Shown piece by piece: positions 34,523 through 43,250 of a stretch of DNA of 64,000 nucleotides; position 1 is the stretch's first letter; each line of letters starts with the position of its first letter. The notes beneath the pieces were generated by a model, which saw nothing but the letters and a program-made list of their open reading frames with translations, had not been told where the DNA came from and searched no databases. Source of the stretch: Methanobacterium sp. (GTDB lineage: Archaea > Methanobacteriota > Methanobacteria > Methanobacteriales > Methanobacteriaceae); NCBI GenBank assembly GCA_016222945.1, contig JACRPY010000002.1, forward strand, positions 186,001 to 250,000. Reading direction: 5' to 3'. The position numbers and the translations under genes were made by a program.

Positions 34523-35293
34523 ATGGGAAATACGCAGATTCTTGTTGTAGAGGATGAAAGAATTACTGCTGAAGATATAAAAGCAGCACTGGAAAGTGTA
34601 GGGTATATGGTGCCAGAAATAGTGGCTTCTGGTGAAGAAGCTATTAAGAAAGTGGAAGAACTTCAACTTGATCTGATTCTTATGGATATTCAGCTTGAGG
34701 GTGAAATGGACGGTATAAGGGCTGCAGATAAAATCAAGGAAAAATATGATATTCCTGTAATTTACTTAACAGCCTATTCTGATAACAGAACAGTACAAAG
34801 AGCAAAAATAACAGAACCTTCAGGTTACATTCTTAAAGAGCCATTTGGATTTATTAGAAAGCCTTTTGAAGAAAGTGAGTTACGTACTGCTATTGAAATA
34901 ACTCTCTACAGACATAAAATAGAAAAAAGACTTAGAGATCATGAGCAATGGCTTAATGCAATATTAAAAAGTGTAAACGATGCTGTAATTGCTACTGACT
35001 CTAAGAGGCAGATTAAATTCATGAATCCTGTTGCTGAAGACCTTACTGGATGGATACAGGAGGATGCTATAGGGGAGAGCTTAGAGAATGTGTTCTTAAT
35101 TGAAAGTGAAGAACTAGATAACTTTGATGAACCATTAGAACTAGTAGGTTCCTTTAACACTATAATAATAATCTCTAAAGATGGGACTAAAATGCCAGTA
35201 GATGGTAGTATTACACATATTAAAGATGAAAAAGGGAATATAAAAGGTTTAGTATTGGTTTTTAGAAAAAATCCGTTCAAAATAGCTATTTGA
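34523..35293 (+). CDS. Response regulator REC-PAS protein (second of a tandem pair)
   Basis: A 256-residue paralogue of the previous gene (both start with TRILVVEDERITAEDIK-like sequence) made by tandem duplication. The receiver has EDE, LILMDIQLEG and YLTAYSD; the PAS part contains LNAILKSVNDAVIATDSKRQIKFMN. The duplicated-looking insert YILKEPFGFIRKPFEE is also present, so the insert is older than the gene duplication. It lies 45 bases after the first gene with GGGGAGG upstream, so the pair is one operon. Partner histidine kinases are not in this window. Confidence 0.88.
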   Translation: MGNTQILVVEDERITAEDIKAALESVGYMVPEIVASGEEAIKKVEELQLDLILMDIQLEGEMDGIRAADKIKEKYDIPVIYLTAYSDNRTVQRAKITEPSGYILKEPFGFIRKPFEESELRTAIEITLYRHKIEKRLRDHEQWLNAILKSVNDAVIATDSKRQIKFMNPVAEDLTGWIQEDAIGESLENVFLIESEELDNFDEPLELVGSFNTIIIISKDGTKMPVDGSITHIKDEKGNIKGLVLVFRKNPFKIAI

Positions 35294-35685
35294 ACATTTA
35301 TTATCTGCAGTTTGTTAAAATTATTAGAAAATACCTGTTTTCAATGGTAAAATCTCTTTAAATATTGATATATTCACATATAATTGCTTAATTGGGTTTT
35401 ATGGAGCGATGTGATTAATTAATAATTTTACCGAGTTTTAAGCGAGAATGTAATAACAATATAATTGGTAAATTTAATCTTTTAAAGGGCTAATTTCTTG
35501 TAATTAAAGTACTAATACTCTTAATTTGTAAATAATCCCTTAATATAAGTTAATATGGGATTTAGTGTTAATTAACTATTTGTTATATGGCATGAAGTTT
35601 CAATAAAGGGTATATAAAACATAAATTATATATATTAATTAAATGATTAACTTATATTAATAATGCCCAATGGGCATGGTTATTC
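35294..35685. other. Intergenic region with albA promoter
   Basis: AT-rich and gene-free. TATATAAAACATAAATTATATATA (35610-35634, interrupted here for its TATA-like halves) is the likely albA promoter, followed by the palindrome ATGCCCA-A-TGGGCAT (35663-35677). The palindromic cluster before albA begins right after. Confidence 0.5.
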
Positions 35686-35893
35686 TTTGGAGGTTATCAA
35701 AATCGAAGATTTTGGAACCTTTCGAAAATCTTCGATTTTCGAAGGCCAGAACACTGTCAAAATTCTTAAATTTTGACGTTGAAGGAAACGGAGTTTCATG
35801 AACCGCAAATCAGAAGATTTGAAGGCAGCAAAAAACTTTGTTTTTTACATGCTATGTGTTCGATGGCCCCAAATATTCCATATTTGGAGGTTA
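35686..35893 (+). repeat. Cluster of bipartite palindromes between duplicated Shine-Dalgarno repeats
   Basis: TTTGGAGGTTA occurs at 35686-35696 and again at 35883-35893, the second being the actual albA ribosome binding site. Between them are seven hairpins alternating in type: A1 CAAAATC/GATTTTG (35698-35714), B1 TTCGAAAATC/GATTTTCGAA (35721-35743), A2 GTCAAAATT/AATTTTGAC (35756-35777), B2 GAAAC/GTTTC (35785-35797), A3 CAAATC/GATTTG (35806-35821), B3 AAAAAAC/GTTTTTT (35830-35846) with GCA/TGC flanks, and A4 CCAAATAT/ATATTTGG (35869-35887). Loops are 3-4 nt. The units repeat every about 50-64 bases. Confidence 0.8.
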
Positions 35894-35898
35894 AAGTG

Positions 35899-36171
35899 AT
35901 GTCAGAGGAAAATGTTGTATACATTGGAAATAAACCTGTAATGAACTATGTTTTAGCGGTTGTGACTCAAATGAACGGCGGATCTAGAGAAGTTATTTTA
36001 AAGGCACGTGGAAGAGCTATTAGTAGGGCTGTTGACGTTGCTGAAATTGTAAGAAATAGGTTTATATCAGATGTAGAACTTGGATCTATAGATATATGCA
36101 CAGAAGAAATCATGAGTAATGAAGGCACAGCAACAAATGTTTCAGCTATTGAAATACAGCTTTGCAAGTAA
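35899..36171 (+). CDS. albA: Alba chromatin protein
   Basis: A 90-residue DNA/RNA-binding chromatin protein: MSEENVVYIGNKPVMNYVLA, the central VILKARGRAISRAVDVAEIVRNRF with basic DNA-contact residues, and a C-terminal beta-hairpin (GSIDICTEE). Alba dimers coat archaeal DNA and RNA; acetylation of a Lys near the N terminus controls affinity in some species. An open frame continues upstream to 35773, but that part only translates the palindromic repeats; ATG at 35899 has GGAGGTTAAAGTG at ideal spacing. The long hairpin-rich leader is exceptional for an albA gene. A terminator hairpin follows. Confidence 0.92.
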   Translation: MSEENVVYIGNKPVMNYVLAVVTQMNGGSREVILKARGRAISRAVDVAEIVRNRFISDVELGSIDICTEEIMSNEGTATNVSAIEIQLCK

Positions 36172-36195
36172 ATTCAACAATATAACTCCAAAAAT

Positions 36196-36218
36196 TGAAA
36201 CCATTGGGTTTCATTTTT
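36196..36218 (+). terminator. Terminator hairpin after albA
   Basis: TGAAACC (36196-36202), loop ATTG, GGTTTCA (36207-36213), then a run of five T. Confidence 0.5.
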
Positions 36219-36391
36219 AATTCAATTTTTAATTTATGTTAGTCATATTTTTAGCCTTTAAACTGATTTTTAAGCTAAAAACGAATATATTTTTCTATTA
36301 AGAATAAATAATTAAAGTGGCTCTATTTTTGAAATTCAAAACTTATTGTGAGCTTTATTTTAATCGTCATCTAATTTTAAAATAAAAAGTT

Positions 36392-36420
36392 AGATGGAAT
36401 ATAAGATTCCATCTTTTTTT
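36392..36420. terminator. Strong terminator between convergent genes
   Basis: AGATGGAAT (36392-36400), loop ATAAG, ATTCCATCT (36406-36414), followed by seven T. A perfect 9-bp stem lying between albA (plus) and the PQQ-propeller gene (minus). Confidence 0.65.
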
Positions 36421-36440
36421 GCAAATATATACATACTTAA

Positions 36441-37682
36441 TTATTCACTTTTTTTATTCTTACGACTTCTAATCACCCTAAATGCTATCAAAACCACTAT
36501 TAATCCAATTACAATAGCACCTATGTAGTAGAGATAGACAGGTGTTGGCCCTGATTTTTTCTCGTCATCCAAGGCGTACATATATCCATCACTGCCACCT
36601 ACATATATGTCATCTCCATAAACTACAGGAGATGAGGTGAAAGGTGAATTAAACAGGTAATAACCTGGTGAATAACTCCATTCTTCTTTGCCGCTGTATT
36701 TATTTAGTATGTAAACGGTTCCACTTTCTGAACTGACTACAATGTTGTTTCCCATAAGTGCAGGGGTTGATTTTACATTACCAACGTTCATTGACCATTT
36801 TAGTTTTCCATCCCTCATATCCAGACAAGTAACATTGCCATTGTCTGCACCTACGAATAAACTGTTATCATTTGAATCAAGAAGTGCAGAAGATCTTACA
36901 GGGTCTCCAAAATTATATGACCATTTAACAGATCCATCAGCTGTGTTTAAGGCATAGAAAACTCCATTATCTGTACCTTCATATAAAACATTTTCCCTAA
37001 TGGCTGGAGATGATACAACTGCATTTCCAGTGTCAAATTCCCATAATTTTGCGCCATTGGTGTTTAATGCGTATATTTTACCATCGTTTGATCCAAAATA
37101 GATATTTCCATTGTAAACTGCAGGAGCTGATTTAACAGTATTTCCACTTTCAAATTCCCATTTGATAGTGCCATTGTTAGCATTTATGGCATATAAACGG
37201 TTATCATTTGATCCAACGTATACAACACCATTATCTATGGCGGGTGATGATTCAATGGAATTTCCTGTTTTATATTTCCATACAGAGTCTCCGTTTTTCT
37301 TATTTAACGCGTAGAGATAACTGTCCATAGAACCGAAGTATACAACATCTCCGCTTACAACTGGTGAAGATGTAATGTTTCCATTAGTCTTATAATCCCA
37401 AACACGTGTGCCGTCATCAAGATTTAATGCATAAAAGATTCCATCTCCTGATCCGAAATATAATATTTTATCAGAAATTGCAGGAGAAGATATTATTGCT
37501 CCTTGAGCTTTAAAAAGCCACATTTCTGGAGTAAAATCTGATGCTTCATCTAAATATCCAGTATGGTCTAAATTTTCATGGAACATGGGCCAGTCTGCAG
37601 CTGAAACTCCCACTATTGACATTGGAAGTATCATGAAACAAGCCATAACCAATGCTATGAATGAATTCTTTTTTCCAAACAT
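36441..37682 (-). CDS. Membrane-anchored PQQ-like beta-propeller protein
   Basis: A 413-residue exported protein. The signal peptide (about 1-30) is followed by about seven repeats of a YALN...GTRVWDYKTNG...SSPVV...VYFGS type, the PQQ/BamB-like propeller. One transmembrane helix (PVYLYYIGAIVIGLIVVLIAF) and a basic cytoplasmic tail (RSRKNKKSE) end the protein. PQQ itself is not expected in methanogens, so the propeller is probably a binding scaffold at the cell surface. It follows the ABC permease on the same strand by 48 bases and may be its partner. Start ATG at 37682 with AAAGGTGATT; a GTG three codons earlier overlaps that site. Confidence 0.85.
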   Translation of the reverse strand: MFGKKNSFIALVMACFMILPMSIVGVSAADWPMFHENLDHTGYLDEASDFTPEMWLFKAQGAIISSPAISDKILYFGSGDGIFYALNLDDGTRVWDYKTNGNITSSPVVSGDVVYFGSMDSYLYALNKKNGDSVWKYKTGNSIESSPAIDNGVVYVGSNDNRLYAINANNGTIKWEFESGNTVKSAPAVYNGNIYFGSNDGKIYALNTNGAKLWEFDTGNAVVSSPAIRENVLYEGTDNGVFYALNTADGSVKWSYNFGDPVRSSALLDSNDNSLFVGADNGNVTCLDMRDGKLKWSMNVGNVKSTPALMGNNIVVSSESGTVYILNKYSGKEEWSYSPGYYLFNSPFTSSPVVYGDDIYVGGSDGYMYALDDEKKSGPTPVYLYYIGAIVIGLIVVLIAFRVIRSRKNKKSE

Positions 37683-37730
37683 TTTAATCACCTTTAAACA
37701 AACAATTCTTTATTAACATTTTATTTTTCC

Positions 37731-38933
37731 TTATATATCCCTGTTAAACCGGGTAACTCCAAGTGCAAAGAATATTGCTGTAAATCCTAGAAGCACCACT
37801 ATATCTATCCATACGTCTCCAATACCTGCTCCTTTTAGCATTACTGCCCTTAAAGCATCATTTACATAGGTTAATGGCACAATATATGCTAATTTTTGGA
37901 ATATCCATGGCATTGTTTCAATTGGGTAGAATACACCTGATACAAACATCATTGGCATTGTAAATGGCATTACCATCTGCATATAATCTTCCTGTGTTGA
38001 AACCCTTGCAGATATCATTATTCCAAAACCTACAAAGCACAATGCTCCAAGCATCAAAAGCAGCATCGTTAAAGCCATACTTCCATTTATCACAATTCCA
38101 AATAGAACTATAGCTGCTACAATTAATATTAAAGCTCTTACAGTTTCTGTGACCAATTTTGATATTATTTTACCTCCCACAACAGTAGATACACTTGTAG
38201 GGGTCATAAATAGTCTTGCAAGTTCTCCTCGTTCTCTTTCACCCGCTAAAGCTTCTCCCATTCCAAACATACATCCAAATAGAACAGTCATACCTATTAT
38301 GGCAGGTACAAGGAAGTCTATGTACTCGATGTCTCCATACATCTTATTTATCTGGAAGTTAATTGTGTTCATTATGTTCTGGAAGTTAATTGACTGTCCG
38401 GTTACCTGAACTGGATTTTGCTGGGCCTTTATAGTAGGTGTTGCAGCTGACTTTGATGTTAAATTCATAGATTGAAGCTTTTGTATACCCAGTTCATTTG
38501 ATATTTTATTGAATAATGCTTGTGTAGCCGGAAGAACAGCGCTTGTAGCCATTTGATCCGACGAATCAACATCAATTAACACACTCTTGGGTTTAGGGTC
38601 CTGCAGATTATCATAGTTCGTAGGTAGAATTATGGCGGCTTTAACCTGTCCATTTTTAACCATTTGCTTTGCTTTATCGGGATCCGTGGTTATCTCTTTA
38701 ATATCATACAGACTCATCCCCTTCATTGCAGTTAGGGTAGCATCTGTTACTTGGCCGTGACTTTGTTCCACGACAACGACTGGAATATTTTCCAATGTTC
38801 CGCCCATACCATAACCAAAAAGGGTTATCATGATTATGGGGAACAAAATTATTGAAATTAAACGTGGTTTATGTCTCCATAAGACCAACAGGTCTTTTTT
38901 AAACATCCACATTATCTTTTTAGTCTCCACCAT
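37731..38933 (-). CDS. ABC-2 type transporter permease
   Basis: A 400-residue membrane protein with the ABC-2 layout: one N-terminal helix (PRLISIILFPIIMITLFGYGMGG), a large extracytoplasmic domain (about 35-205) and five to six C-terminal helices containing GRAGERERGEL-like cytoplasmic coupling sequence (LAGERERGELARLFMTP). With the ATPase encoded just upstream it forms an exporter, probably for lipids, drugs or polysaccharides. Start ATG at 38933 after GGTGAGAATA; overlaps the ATPase gene end by 14 bases. Substrate unknown. Confidence 0.88.
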   Translation of the reverse strand: MVETKKIMWMFKKDLLVLWRHKPRLISIILFPIIMITLFGYGMGGTLENIPVVVVEQSHGQVTDATLTAMKGMSLYDIKEITTDPDKAKQMVKNGQVKAAIILPTNYDNLQDPKPKSVLIDVDSSDQMATSAVLPATQALFNKISNELGIQKLQSMNLTSKSAATPTIKAQQNPVQVTGQSINFQNIMNTINFQINKMYGDIEYIDFLVPAIIGMTVLFGCMFGMGEALAGERERGELARLFMTPTSVSTVVGGKIISKLVTETVRALILIVAAIVLFGIVINGSMALTMLLLMLGALCFVGFGIMISARVSTQEDYMQMVMPFTMPMMFVSGVFYPIETMPWIFQKLAYIVPLTYVNDALRAVMLKGAGIGDVWIDIVVLLGFTAIFFALGVTRFNRDI

Positions 38934-40017
38934 TATTCTCACCTTCCTCTTTCTTTTTAGAGGTAACTCTCATAAAAACATCTTCCAGGGAAGGATCTTT
39001 TGTAGCTATGGACGTTATATTTCCACCTTTTTCAATTATATCGGATATAACTTTAGTAAACGAATCTTCTGAGCCTTCAATATCTAATGTTATTCTTCCA
39101 GAGCTATGTTCTAAAATTTTATGGACAATAGGCAAACTATTAAGATGATTTAACATTTTTTCGTCCATATTGCTTATAATTAAACTTAATTCCTTGGAAT
39201 CTCTGCTTTTCTTTTCTATATTCTCTTTAATAATGTTGAGTGCCTTTATATCTTCAGGATCGGTTTCTTTTTGAATTTCATCAACAATTTTAGATATGTT
39301 TGATTCTTTAGATGTTTTTTCTTCTTTTTCTTCTTTAATCATGGTATCTTTAAGCCCTTGAGGAGTATCAAAAGCAGCAAGCACACCTTGATTTATTATA
39401 CCTACATCATCACAGAGAAGTTCTACTTCGTACATATCGTGGGAACACAATATAATTGTACGGCCTTCAGAATTCAATTCTTCGACTAAATCCCATAGTA
39501 CTCTCTTTGTAGTGGGATCTAATCCTATTGTAGGTTCATCTAAGAATAATATTTCAGGTTGATGTATTAAACTCGCAACTACGGAAGCTTTCTGTTTCAT
39601 ACCTCCAGATAGCTGTTTTACAAGCTTATTTTCAGCATATTTAATGTCAACCATTTCCATTAGTTCATCTGCCCTGCTTTCTTTTAGGTCTTTTGAAAGT
39701 CCGTAGAAATCTGCACAGAGATTTACATTTTCACGGACTGTAAGATCTCCATAAAGACTTACAAGCTGAGGAACCATTCCTATTTTCTTTCTAACTTCAT
39801 TTGGATTTTTGATGATATCATATCCTGCAACATTAGCAGTTCCAGAAGTTGCTAGAATAAGACAGGTTAACATTTTTATAGTGGTTGTTTTTCCAGCACC
39901 GTTTGGACCTAAAAATCCGAATATACTATTATTCTTGATTTTCATCTCCAGAGCATCAACTGCAAAAAAATCACCATACTTTTTTGTAAGATCAAATGTT
40001 TCTATAGCGTATTTCAT
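38920..40017 (-). CDS. ABC transporter ATP-binding protein
   Basis: A 365-residue ATPase. Residues 1-220 hold the nucleotide-binding domain: Walker A GPNGAGKTTTIKML, Q-loop MVPQLVSLYGDLTV, signature QLSGGMKQKASVVASLIHQP, Walker B EILFLDEPTIGLD and the switch His in LCSHDMYE. The C-terminal 140 residues are unusual, with a charged, coiled-coil-like insertion (about 235-290, many Glu/Lys) before the common DrrA-type end (EDVFMRVTSKKKEE). The gene overlaps padR upstream and the permease downstream by a few bases, so the three are translationally coupled. Confidence 0.9.
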   Translation of the reverse strand: MKYAIETFDLTKKYGDFFAVDALEMKIKNNSIFGFLGPNGAGKTTTIKMLTCLILATSGTANVAGYDIIKNPNEVRKKIGMVPQLVSLYGDLTVRENVNLCADFYGLSKDLKESRADELMEMVDIKYAENKLVKQLSGGMKQKASVVASLIHQPEILFLDEPTIGLDPTTKRVLWDLVEELNSEGRTIILCSHDMYEVELLCDDVGIINQGVLAAFDTPQGLKDTMIKEEKEEKTSKESNISKIVDEIQKETDPEDIKALNIIKENIEKKSRDSKELSLIISNMDEKMLNHLNSLPIVHKILEHSSGRITLDIEGSEDSFTKVISDIIEKGGNITSIATKDPSLEDVFMRVTSKKKEEGENNGGD

Positions 40018-40529
40018 AAATTTAGCTCCTTATCTCCTTTTTCAGTGAACATATCTCTCATGAATTCTACCCACATGCTGGATTTATTCTTTTGAGCGAA
40101 TTGAGCCATTACTTTGAATCTGGAAATAGTTTCTTCACCTTCTTGGGTTATTTCGTAATATTTCACTTTTCTCTTTCCATGATGTTCCCAGGATCCTTTT
40201 ATTAGTTTATTTTTTTCTAGATCATGCAGTACGGGATAAATCTTACTGGCACTGGGCATTTTACTCTCATAAGGGGAAGATTCATGGAGTTTAGTCATTA
40301 TTTCGTATCCATGCTGTCTTTTTTTGCTTATAAGCCACAGAATCAAAGTATTAGCAAAACCGCGCATCACGCCTTTCATGAGCTTTTGTTCGTATTCAGA
40401 CATGCTTTTGAAGATTTCATCACTTTCATGCATCATTTCATGCATTTTTTCCAGTTCATCGTCTTTAAAACCATTTTTGGGGTCAGATTCATCTGAACCA
40501 TTCGTTTTTGATGTTTCTTCATCTGCCAT
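40014..40529 (-). CDS. PadR-family transcriptional regulator
   Basis: A 171-residue regulator. An acidic N-terminal extension (about 1-55) precedes the PadR winged helix: LILWLISKKRQHGYEIMTKL, SKIYPVLHDLEKNKLIKGSWE and YYEITQEGEETISRF. PadR proteins usually repress neighbouring transporters and respond to toxic small molecules, which suits the ABC exporter encoded by the overlapping downstream genes (stop/start overlap ATGA at 40014-40017). A paired inverted repeat flanking a TATA sequence lies upstream (40583-40628). Confidence 0.88.
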   Translation of the reverse strand: MADEETSKTNGSDESDPKNGFKDDELEKMHEMMHESDEIFKSMSEYEQKLMKGVMRGFANTLILWLISKKRQHGYEIMTKLHESSPYESKMPSASKIYPVLHDLEKNKLIKGSWEHHGKRKVKYYEITQEGEETISRFKVMAQFAQKNKSSMWVEFMRDMFTEKGDKELNL

Positions 40530-40582
40530 TTATTCACCTCACATATATCATTTTAATACATATCGTTTTTGGACATAGTGTA

Positions 40583-40628
40583 TCTTGATATATCAGTTTT
40601 ATATATAAAATTTTTGGTTATATCAAGA
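40583..40628. promoter_or_regulatory. Inverted repeat flanking a TATA box, candidate PadR operator
   Basis: TCTTGATATA (40583-40592) and TATATCAAGA (40619-40628) are exact inverted copies with TTTATATATAAAA between them. The site lies in the divergent region between padR and the gene at 40676 and could control both. Confidence 0.45.
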
Positions 40629-40675
40629 AATGAAATAAAAAAAATAATAAAGGGAAAGGTTATAAAATTAGAATT

Positions 40676-41443
40676 ATGAAACTCGGATTTTCAACTCTGG
40701 CCCTCTTTATGAGTTCAATGGAGCAATTTTTAGAAACCGCCTCAAAAGACGGATTTCAATTAATGGAAATACTGTGTGAAGGTCCTTACTGGCCTAGAAA
40801 TTCATTATTAATGGATAAACGCCAGTTTGAAGTATTTGATTTGTATGATATAGATGTTTTTCTCCATTCACCAACCATTGATCTAAATCCTGCAAGCTTA
40901 AATCCAGGAATAAGGGATGAGACATTAAAACAGCTTAAAGAAACAGTTGATTTTGCAGCTAAAATTGGTGCAAATGCCATTACAACTCATCCAGGAATTA
41001 TCCATAGGTTTGAAGAAAGAGTAAGGAATTATGGAATGCAACATGCAATTGAAACCCTCAGTAAAGCAAATGATTATGCAGAGGAGAGGGGTGTTATATT
41101 TTCAGTTGAAAATATGCCAAATAAGCCTGTATATTTCTGTAATAATGCTCAAGAACACCAGTATTTTCTTAAAGAATGTGGAACTCATGCTACAGTAGAT
41201 ACAGGACATGCGAATACATCTCCAAATCCAGCAGACTTTTTTAAAATGAAAAAAATTGCATATTACCATCTAAATGATAATAATGGAGAAAAAGACCAGC
41301 ATTTAACCCTTGGTGAAGGAACTTTTGATCTATCTCTCTTAAATGGAGTGGATAAAGGTATTATTGAATTAAATAACTATGAAAACATTCTTAAAAGTCG
41401 AGATTTACTCATATCCAATGGATTAATCAGAAATATAAATTAA
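40676..41443 (+). CDS. Sugar-phosphate isomerase/AP-endonuclease-fold TIM barrel
   Basis: A 255-residue protein of the xylose isomerase-like TIM barrel superfamily: KLGFSTLALFMSS, FLHSPTIDLNPASLNPGIRD, ITTHPGIIHRF, FSVENMPNK, ATVDTGHANTSPNPADFF and YYHLNDNNGEKDQHLTLGEG supply the metal His, Glu and Asp ligands expected for this fold. It may be a sugar epimerase/isomerase or an endonuclease IV relative; sequence alone does not decide, though such genes are common in methanogens as uncharacterised isomerases. It is divergent from padR and has no clear ribosome binding site. Confidence 0.8.
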   Translation: MKLGFSTLALFMSSMEQFLETASKDGFQLMEILCEGPYWPRNSLLMDKRQFEVFDLYDIDVFLHSPTIDLNPASLNPGIRDETLKQLKETVDFAAKIGANAITTHPGIIHRFEERVRNYGMQHAIETLSKANDYAEERGVIFSVENMPNKPVYFCNNAQEHQYFLKECGTHATVDTGHANTSPNPADFFKMKKIAYYHLNDNNGEKDQHLTLGEGTFDLSLLNGVDKGIIELNNYENILKSRDLLISNGLIRNIN

Positions 41444-41534
41444 AATAATGTCATGAATATAAAATAAATAATATCATAAAGAATAGGGGAATTTATTCAT
41501 AATGGGGCTGAAACAATGTATTCTGGTGATATAA

Positions 41535-42638
41535 ATGACAAGTAAAGTGTATTTTTCAGATTTCAGGTCAAAAAGTAGCAAAGATAATAAAATCAGTAAG
41601 ATTAAAAATCTTTTTAAAGCTGCAGGTTTTGAAAATGTCATTAATAAAAAAGATTTAACTGCAATTAAACTTCATTTCGGTGAAAAAGGAAACGATTCCT
41701 ATATAAATCCTGTTTTTGTAAGGCAAATCGTTGATAAAGTTAAAGAAACAGGAGCAAAACCTTTTATAACCGACACCAACACACTTTATTATGGAAGCAG
41801 ACATAATTCAGTTGATCATTTAAAAATAGCAATATTGCATGGCTTTGGTTATGCTGTAACTGGAGCGCCCTTAATAATTGCTGATGGGATAAGGGGAGAA
41901 AATGAAGTTGATATTGAAATTAACTTAAAACACTTTAAATCTACTAAAATTGCAGGAGATATTGAAAAATCCGATAGTATGGTTGTTATGTCACATTTTA
42001 AAGGACATGGGATGAGTGGATTCGGCGGAGCTGTAAAAAATCTTGCTATGGGCTGTGCATCACCTGCAGGTAAATTAGAACAGCATGAATGTGTCAAACC
42101 GGTAATATCAGAAGAATGTATTGGCTGTGGAAAATGTATAGCGGCCTGTCCTGTATCTGCAATGTATTTAGAAGACAATAAATCAGGAATTGATTATGAT
42201 GCGTGTATTGCCTGTAATAACTGCCTTTTAGTTTGCCCTGAATCAGTAATAGATCTGGATTGGGAAATGATAGGTTCTTTTATTGAGAAAATGACAGAAT
42301 ATGCCTATGGGGCAGTTAAAAACAAACAGAACAAAATTTGCTACATTAATTTCCTCATGGACATCACACCGGAGTGTGACTGTGTTCCATGGAGCGATTC
42401 ACCAATAGTTCCAGATATTGGGATACTGGCATCTAATGATCCAGTAGCGCTGGATACTGCCAGTTATAATCTTGTAAATGAACAATACGGTTTTAAAGAA
42501 TCTCTTTTAACTCATAATCATGGAAAAGGAGAAGATAAATTTAAAGGTTTATACCATAAAATTAATGGAAGTATTCAACTGGAATATGGCGAGAAAATAG
42601 GACTTGGAAACATGGATTATCAATTAATCAAAATATAG
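41535..42638 (+). CDS. DUF362 protein with two [4Fe-4S] clusters
   Basis: A 367-residue iron-sulfur protein. The N-terminal DUF362 region (LTAIKLHFGEKGNDSYINP, VKNLAMGCASPAGK) surrounds a ferredoxin insert with CIGCGKCIAACPVSAMYL and CIACNNCLLVCPES (about 193-240), and DITPECDCVPWSD ends the conserved part. Role uncertain: the family is widespread in anaerobes and is linked by others to maturation or electron transfer. GGTGATATAA is the ribosome binding site. The next gene (TMEM175-like) starts 11 bases after its stop, so they are likely co-transcribed. Confidence 0.85.
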   Translation: MTSKVYFSDFRSKSSKDNKISKIKNLFKAAGFENVINKKDLTAIKLHFGEKGNDSYINPVFVRQIVDKVKETGAKPFITDTNTLYYGSRHNSVDHLKIAILHGFGYAVTGAPLIIADGIRGENEVDIEINLKHFKSTKIAGDIEKSDSMVVMSHFKGHGMSGFGGAVKNLAMGCASPAGKLEQHECVKPVISEECIGCGKCIAACPVSAMYLEDNKSGIDYDACIACNNCLLVCPESVIDLDWEMIGSFIEKMTEYAYGAVKNKQNKICYINFLMDITPECDCVPWSDSPIVPDIGILASNDPVALDTASYNLVNEQYGFKESLLTHNHGKGEDKFKGLYHKINGSIQLEYGEKIGLGNMDYQLIKI

Positions 42639-42649
42639 GATAAGATAAA

Positions 42650-43240
42650 ATGGCGTCTCAGTGGGAAACTACTAAACGTATTGAAACGTTGGTAGATGGA
42701 ATATTTGCAATTGCAATGACTTTACTGGTTTTAAACCTTAGTATTCCTCAGTTAACAGGTTCTGTGCAAGATGCAAATTTACAAGTCGTCTTAATGCATT
42801 TAACACCTAAATTATTTACTTATGCTATGAGTTTCATGCTTCTTGCAATATTTTGGAGGGTTAACCATGGCCAGTTTTACTATATTAAAAGGATTAATAC
42901 GCCTCTTTTATGGATAACTGTAACATGGCTCTTATTTGTTGCGTTGGTTCCTTTCTCAACTTCTTTAACAGGAGAATATGGTCATTTACAATCTGCTCAG
43001 ATTTTTTTTGACCTTAATTTACTTGCTATAGGATTATTAGCTGCTTTAATATGGTATTACGCTACAGAAAAGAAATTTACAGATAAAAAACTAAGTTTGG
43101 AGGATATACATAAAATCAGAAAAATTAACATGCTGCTGCCCACTGCATCATTACTTGCAATTGGATTAACTTTTATATCTCCTTCATGGAGTCCATTAGC
43201 TTATGCATCTATCGTTATTACTGAAAGATTTTTTAAATAA
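42650..43240 (+). CDS. TMEM175-like (DUF1211) potassium channel protein
   Basis: A 196-residue membrane protein with about six helices. Helix 1 carries RIETLVDGIFAIAMTLLVLNL, the RxxxFSDG-like signature of the TMEM175/DUF1211 family, with Leu-Val replacing Phe-Ser. NHGQFYYIKRIN and PFSTSLTGEYG are the other conserved pieces. Bacterial and archaeal members form tetrameric, potassium-selective leak channels. It follows the DUF362 gene by 11 bases and is convergent with the acetolactate decarboxylase gene (10 bases apart). Confidence 0.85.
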   Translation: MASQWETTKRIETLVDGIFAIAMTLLVLNLSIPQLTGSVQDANLQVVLMHLTPKLFTYAMSFMLLAIFWRVNHGQFYYIKRINTPLLWITVTWLLFVALVPFSTSLTGEYGHLQSAQIFFDLNLLAIGLLAALIWYYATEKKFTDKKLSLEDIHKIRKINMLLPTASLLAIGLTFISPSWSPLAYASIVITERFFK

Positions 43241-43250
43241 AATCAAGCAG

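Noticed and set aside
35686..35893. CRISPR array
   Set aside because: The repeated units are palindromes that differ in sequence and spacing; there are no identical repeats with unique spacers and no cas genes.
35773..35898. N-terminal extension of Alba (open frame starting 42 codons earlier)
   Set aside because: The upstream part translates the palindromic repeats; a strong Shine-Dalgarno and typical Alba start are at 35899.
42355..42380. CACACC/GGTGTG-like palindrome in the DUF362 gene
   Set aside because: It encodes the conserved DITPECDC segment of the family and lacks the A/B hairpin layout, so it is coincidence.
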